Part shown: positions 61,394 through 64,000 of the stretch, in pieces | How positions within the stretch are numbered: the first letter of the stretch is position 1 | Layout of the letters: every line of letters begins with the position of its first letter | Assembly: GCF_010731815.2 (NCBI RefSeq) | Contig: NZ_AP022593.1 | Location: 62,001-126,000, forward strand | Direction of reading: 5' to 3' | Source of the DNA: Mycolicibacterium arabiense | GTDB taxonomy: Bacteria > Actinomycetota > Actinomycetes > Mycobacteriales > Mycobacteriaceae | DNA: 64,000 bases | Notes under the pieces: model-generated | Seen by the model: the letters and a program-made list of their open reading frames with translations, nothing else | Databases searched by the model: none | Told to the model about the DNA's origin: nothing | Position numbers and translations under genes: made by a program

Positions 61394-62269
61394 GTGCACC
61401 TCACGGTCCAATTCGACTTCGTCACGCGTGAACGCATTCCGTTGCTCTGCTGCCTGGTCGCGTTCATCCTGACGTTCTTCGTGACGCGCACGATCGTCCG
61501 CTACATCCGACGGCATGCCGGCAGCGACGCACCACGCAAGTGGTGGCAGCCGCGCAACATCTCGGCCGGTGGCGGTCTGCACATCCACCACGTGGTGATC
61601 GGCGTGGTCCTCGTCATGGTCTCGGGGGTGACGATGGTGACGCTCGCAGTGAACGGGGGAGTGGTCGAGTTCACTGTCGCCGCAGTCGGTTTCGGCATCG
61701 GCGCGGCACTGGTGCTCGACGAGTTCGCGTTGATCCTGCACCTGCAGGACGTGTACTGGGCCGAGGACGGCCGCACCTCGGTCGATGCGGTGTTCGCCGC
61801 GGTCGCCGTCGCCGGACTGCTCGTACTCGGTTTCAACCCGCTGTCGTTCTTCGACGTCGGCATCTGGCGTGACGACCACTCGATCGAGGCGAGGGCCACG
61901 GTGGTCGTCATCGCCGTGCTCACGCTGCTACTGGCCGTCGTCGTCCTGCTCAAGGGCAAGGTGTGGACGGGTCTGGTCGGCATGTTCATCACGCCGCTGT
62001 TGATCGTGGGGGCGGTGCGGTTGTCGCGGCCCCATGCGCCGTGGGCACGGTGGCGGTACACCACGCGGCCGCGAAAGATGCACACGGCGCTGGAACGCGA
62101 GCGCAAGCTGCGCAGGCCCGTCGTGCAGGCGAAACTGTGGCTGCAGCACATCGTGGCCGGTGAACCGCAGTTCCCCGACGACGCGAAGGTCGACGCGGAA
62201 CTCGATCGCGAGATTCATGCCGCGCCCGCCCCGGCGGTCACGGCCCCGGCTACCAGGGGAGCGGCCTGA
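61394..62269 (+). CDS. Polytopic membrane protein of unknown function (Rv2180c homologue)
   Basis: A 291-residue protein with about six transmembrane helices and a C-terminal cytoplasmic tail of some 80 basic residues. A conserved GGLHIHHVVIG motif between helices one and two, with three histidines, and the acidic HLQDVYWAEDGRTSVDAV loop may form a metal or catalytic site. No function is known to me. The GTG at 61394 begins just before helix one. The exoribonuclease gene follows after 2 bases, so they share a transcript. Confidence 0.84.
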   Translation: MHLTVQFDFVTRERIPLLCCLVAFILTFFVTRTIVRYIRRHAGSDAPRKWWQPRNISAGGGLHIHHVVIGVVLVMVSGVTMVTLAVNGGVVEFTVAAVGFGIGAALVLDEFALILHLQDVYWAEDGRTSVDAVFAAVAVAGLLVLGFNPLSFFDVGIWRDDHSIEARATVVVIAVLTLLLAVVVLLKGKVWTGLVGMFITPLLIVGAVRLSRPHAPWARWRYTTRPRKMHTALERERKLRRPVVQAKLWLQHIVAGEPQFPDDAKVDAELDREIHAAPAPAVTAPATRGAA

Positions 62270-62271
62270 GC

Positions 62272-62781
62272 GTGCGGTACTTCTACGACACCGAGTTCAT
62301 CGACGACGGCCGCACCATCGAGCTGATCTCGATCGGGGTGGCCGCCGAGGACGGCCGCGAGTACTACGCGATCTCCTCGGAGTTCGACCCCGACCGTGCA
62401 GGCCCGTGGGTCCGCAAGCACGTCCTGCCCAAGCTGCCGTCACCCGCGTCGCGACAGTGGCGCTCGCGCAGGGAGATCCGGTCGGACCTCGAGGACTTCT
62501 TCGACATCGACGGTGACCGGCCCATCGAACTGTGGGCGTGGGTTGGCGCATACGACCACGTGGTGCTGTGCCAGCTGTGGGGACCGATGACGGACCTGCC
62601 CCCGGCGATCCCTCGGTTCACCAGGGAGTTGCGGCAGTTCTGGGAGGAACGCGGTTCGCCGAGGATGCCGCCGCGTCCGCGCGATGCCCACGACGCGCTG
62701 GTCGACGCCAAGCACAACCTGCTCCGATATCGGCTGATGACGGCCGACGACGACGACGGGTCCTGGGCAGTGCGCTCCTGA
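62272..62781 (+). CDS. 3'-5' exoribonuclease (Rv2179c type)
   Basis: A 169-residue DEDDh-type exoribonuclease; the M. tuberculosis homologue Rv2179c was shown structurally and biochemically to digest RNA. The active-site acids are Asp6 and Glu8 (YDTEFIDDG), with further residues in AYDHVVLCQLWG and the C-terminal AHDALVDAKHNL. GTG start two bases after the membrane-protein gene. Confidence 0.93.
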   Translation: MRYFYDTEFIDDGRTIELISIGVAAEDGREYYAISSEFDPDRAGPWVRKHVLPKLPSPASRQWRSRREIRSDLEDFFDIDGDRPIELWAWVGAYDHVVLCQLWGPMTDLPPAIPRFTRELRQFWEERGSPRMPPRPRDAHDALVDAKHNLLRYRLMTADDDDGSWAVRS

Positions 62782-62810
62782 GCTGCGGGTATGCCCCGTG
62801 CGGTGCCTGA

Positions 62811-64000
<1,190 letters not shown>

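Overview
This is a high-GC, densely packed chromosomal segment from a mycobacterium, most likely a fast-growing Mycolicibacterium-type species. The evidence is the gene content and order. From left to right the conserved genes follow the M. tuberculosis H37Rv order Rv2226 down to Rv2178c almost one for one: CYTH/CHAD protein, panB, the hip1/caeA pair, glnA2, glnE, glnA1, lipA/lipB/dlaT, ephD, pepB, gcvT, ilvE, cobS/cobT, asnB, ctaC, mmpS3, qcrCAB, ctaE, trpD, ripC, pimB', fadD15, the Rv2181 mannosyltransferase and aroG. The gene-number assignments come from memory of that genome, not from a search. I see no rRNA, tRNA, insertion sequence, prophage or CRISPR array. No gene-free stretch exceeds about 170 bases.

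Layout. 1-8.2 kb: CYTH/CHAD protein, a crotonase, panB, a wax-ester synthase/DGAT and two tandem exported serine proteases. 8.2-17.4 kb: nitrogen assimilation (glnA2, glnE, glnA1), interrupted by a thioesterase, an LLM-type oxidoreductase and three tandem DoxX membrane proteins. 17.4-25 kb: an RDD protein and a six-gene minus-strand lipoylation operon (dlaT, a TIGR01777 protein, lipB, lipA, a DUF4191 protein, an amidohydrolase). 25-31 kb: a small unknown protein, ephD, pepB, gcvT, ilvE and a small multidrug resistance-type exporter with a guanidine-III riboswitch. 31-34.4 kb: late cobalamin genes cobU-cobT-cobS. 34.4-39.7 kb: glycerate kinase, the HesB/ErpA-type protein, adenosine kinase and asnB. 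39.7-48.2 kb: the respiratory supercomplex genes ctaC-ctaF and ctaE-qcrCAB, enclosing mmpS3 and a small regulator. 48-56.5 kb: trpD, an exonuclease/GIY-YIG protein, the ripC peptidoglycan hydrolase, a metallopeptidase, pimB' and fadD15. 56.6-64 kb: a coupled operon of little-studied genes (two SRPBCC proteins, an ArsA-like ATPase, a Cys-motif protein, an acyltransferase), an LM/LAM mannosyltransferase, a membrane protein, an exoribonuclease and the 5' part of aroG.

Themes. Envelope biogenesis recurs (PimB', the Rv2181 homologue, EphD, RipC, AsnB, Hip1), as do central nitrogen, lipoate and one-carbon metabolism and the QcrCAB/aa3 respiratory chain. At least a dozen genes carry a -10 hexamer of the TANNNT type 6-7 bases before the start codon, the signature of leaderless mycobacterial transcripts; this fixed several start sites. 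The most distinctive regulatory element is the guanidine-III riboswitch before the SMR exporter. Others are GlnR-like boxes at glnA1 and glnA2, fully overlapping divergent promoters between pepB and gcvT, and twin inverted repeats before a helix-turn-helix gene. I found no large undescribed mobile or defence system; the region reads as conserved core chromosome.
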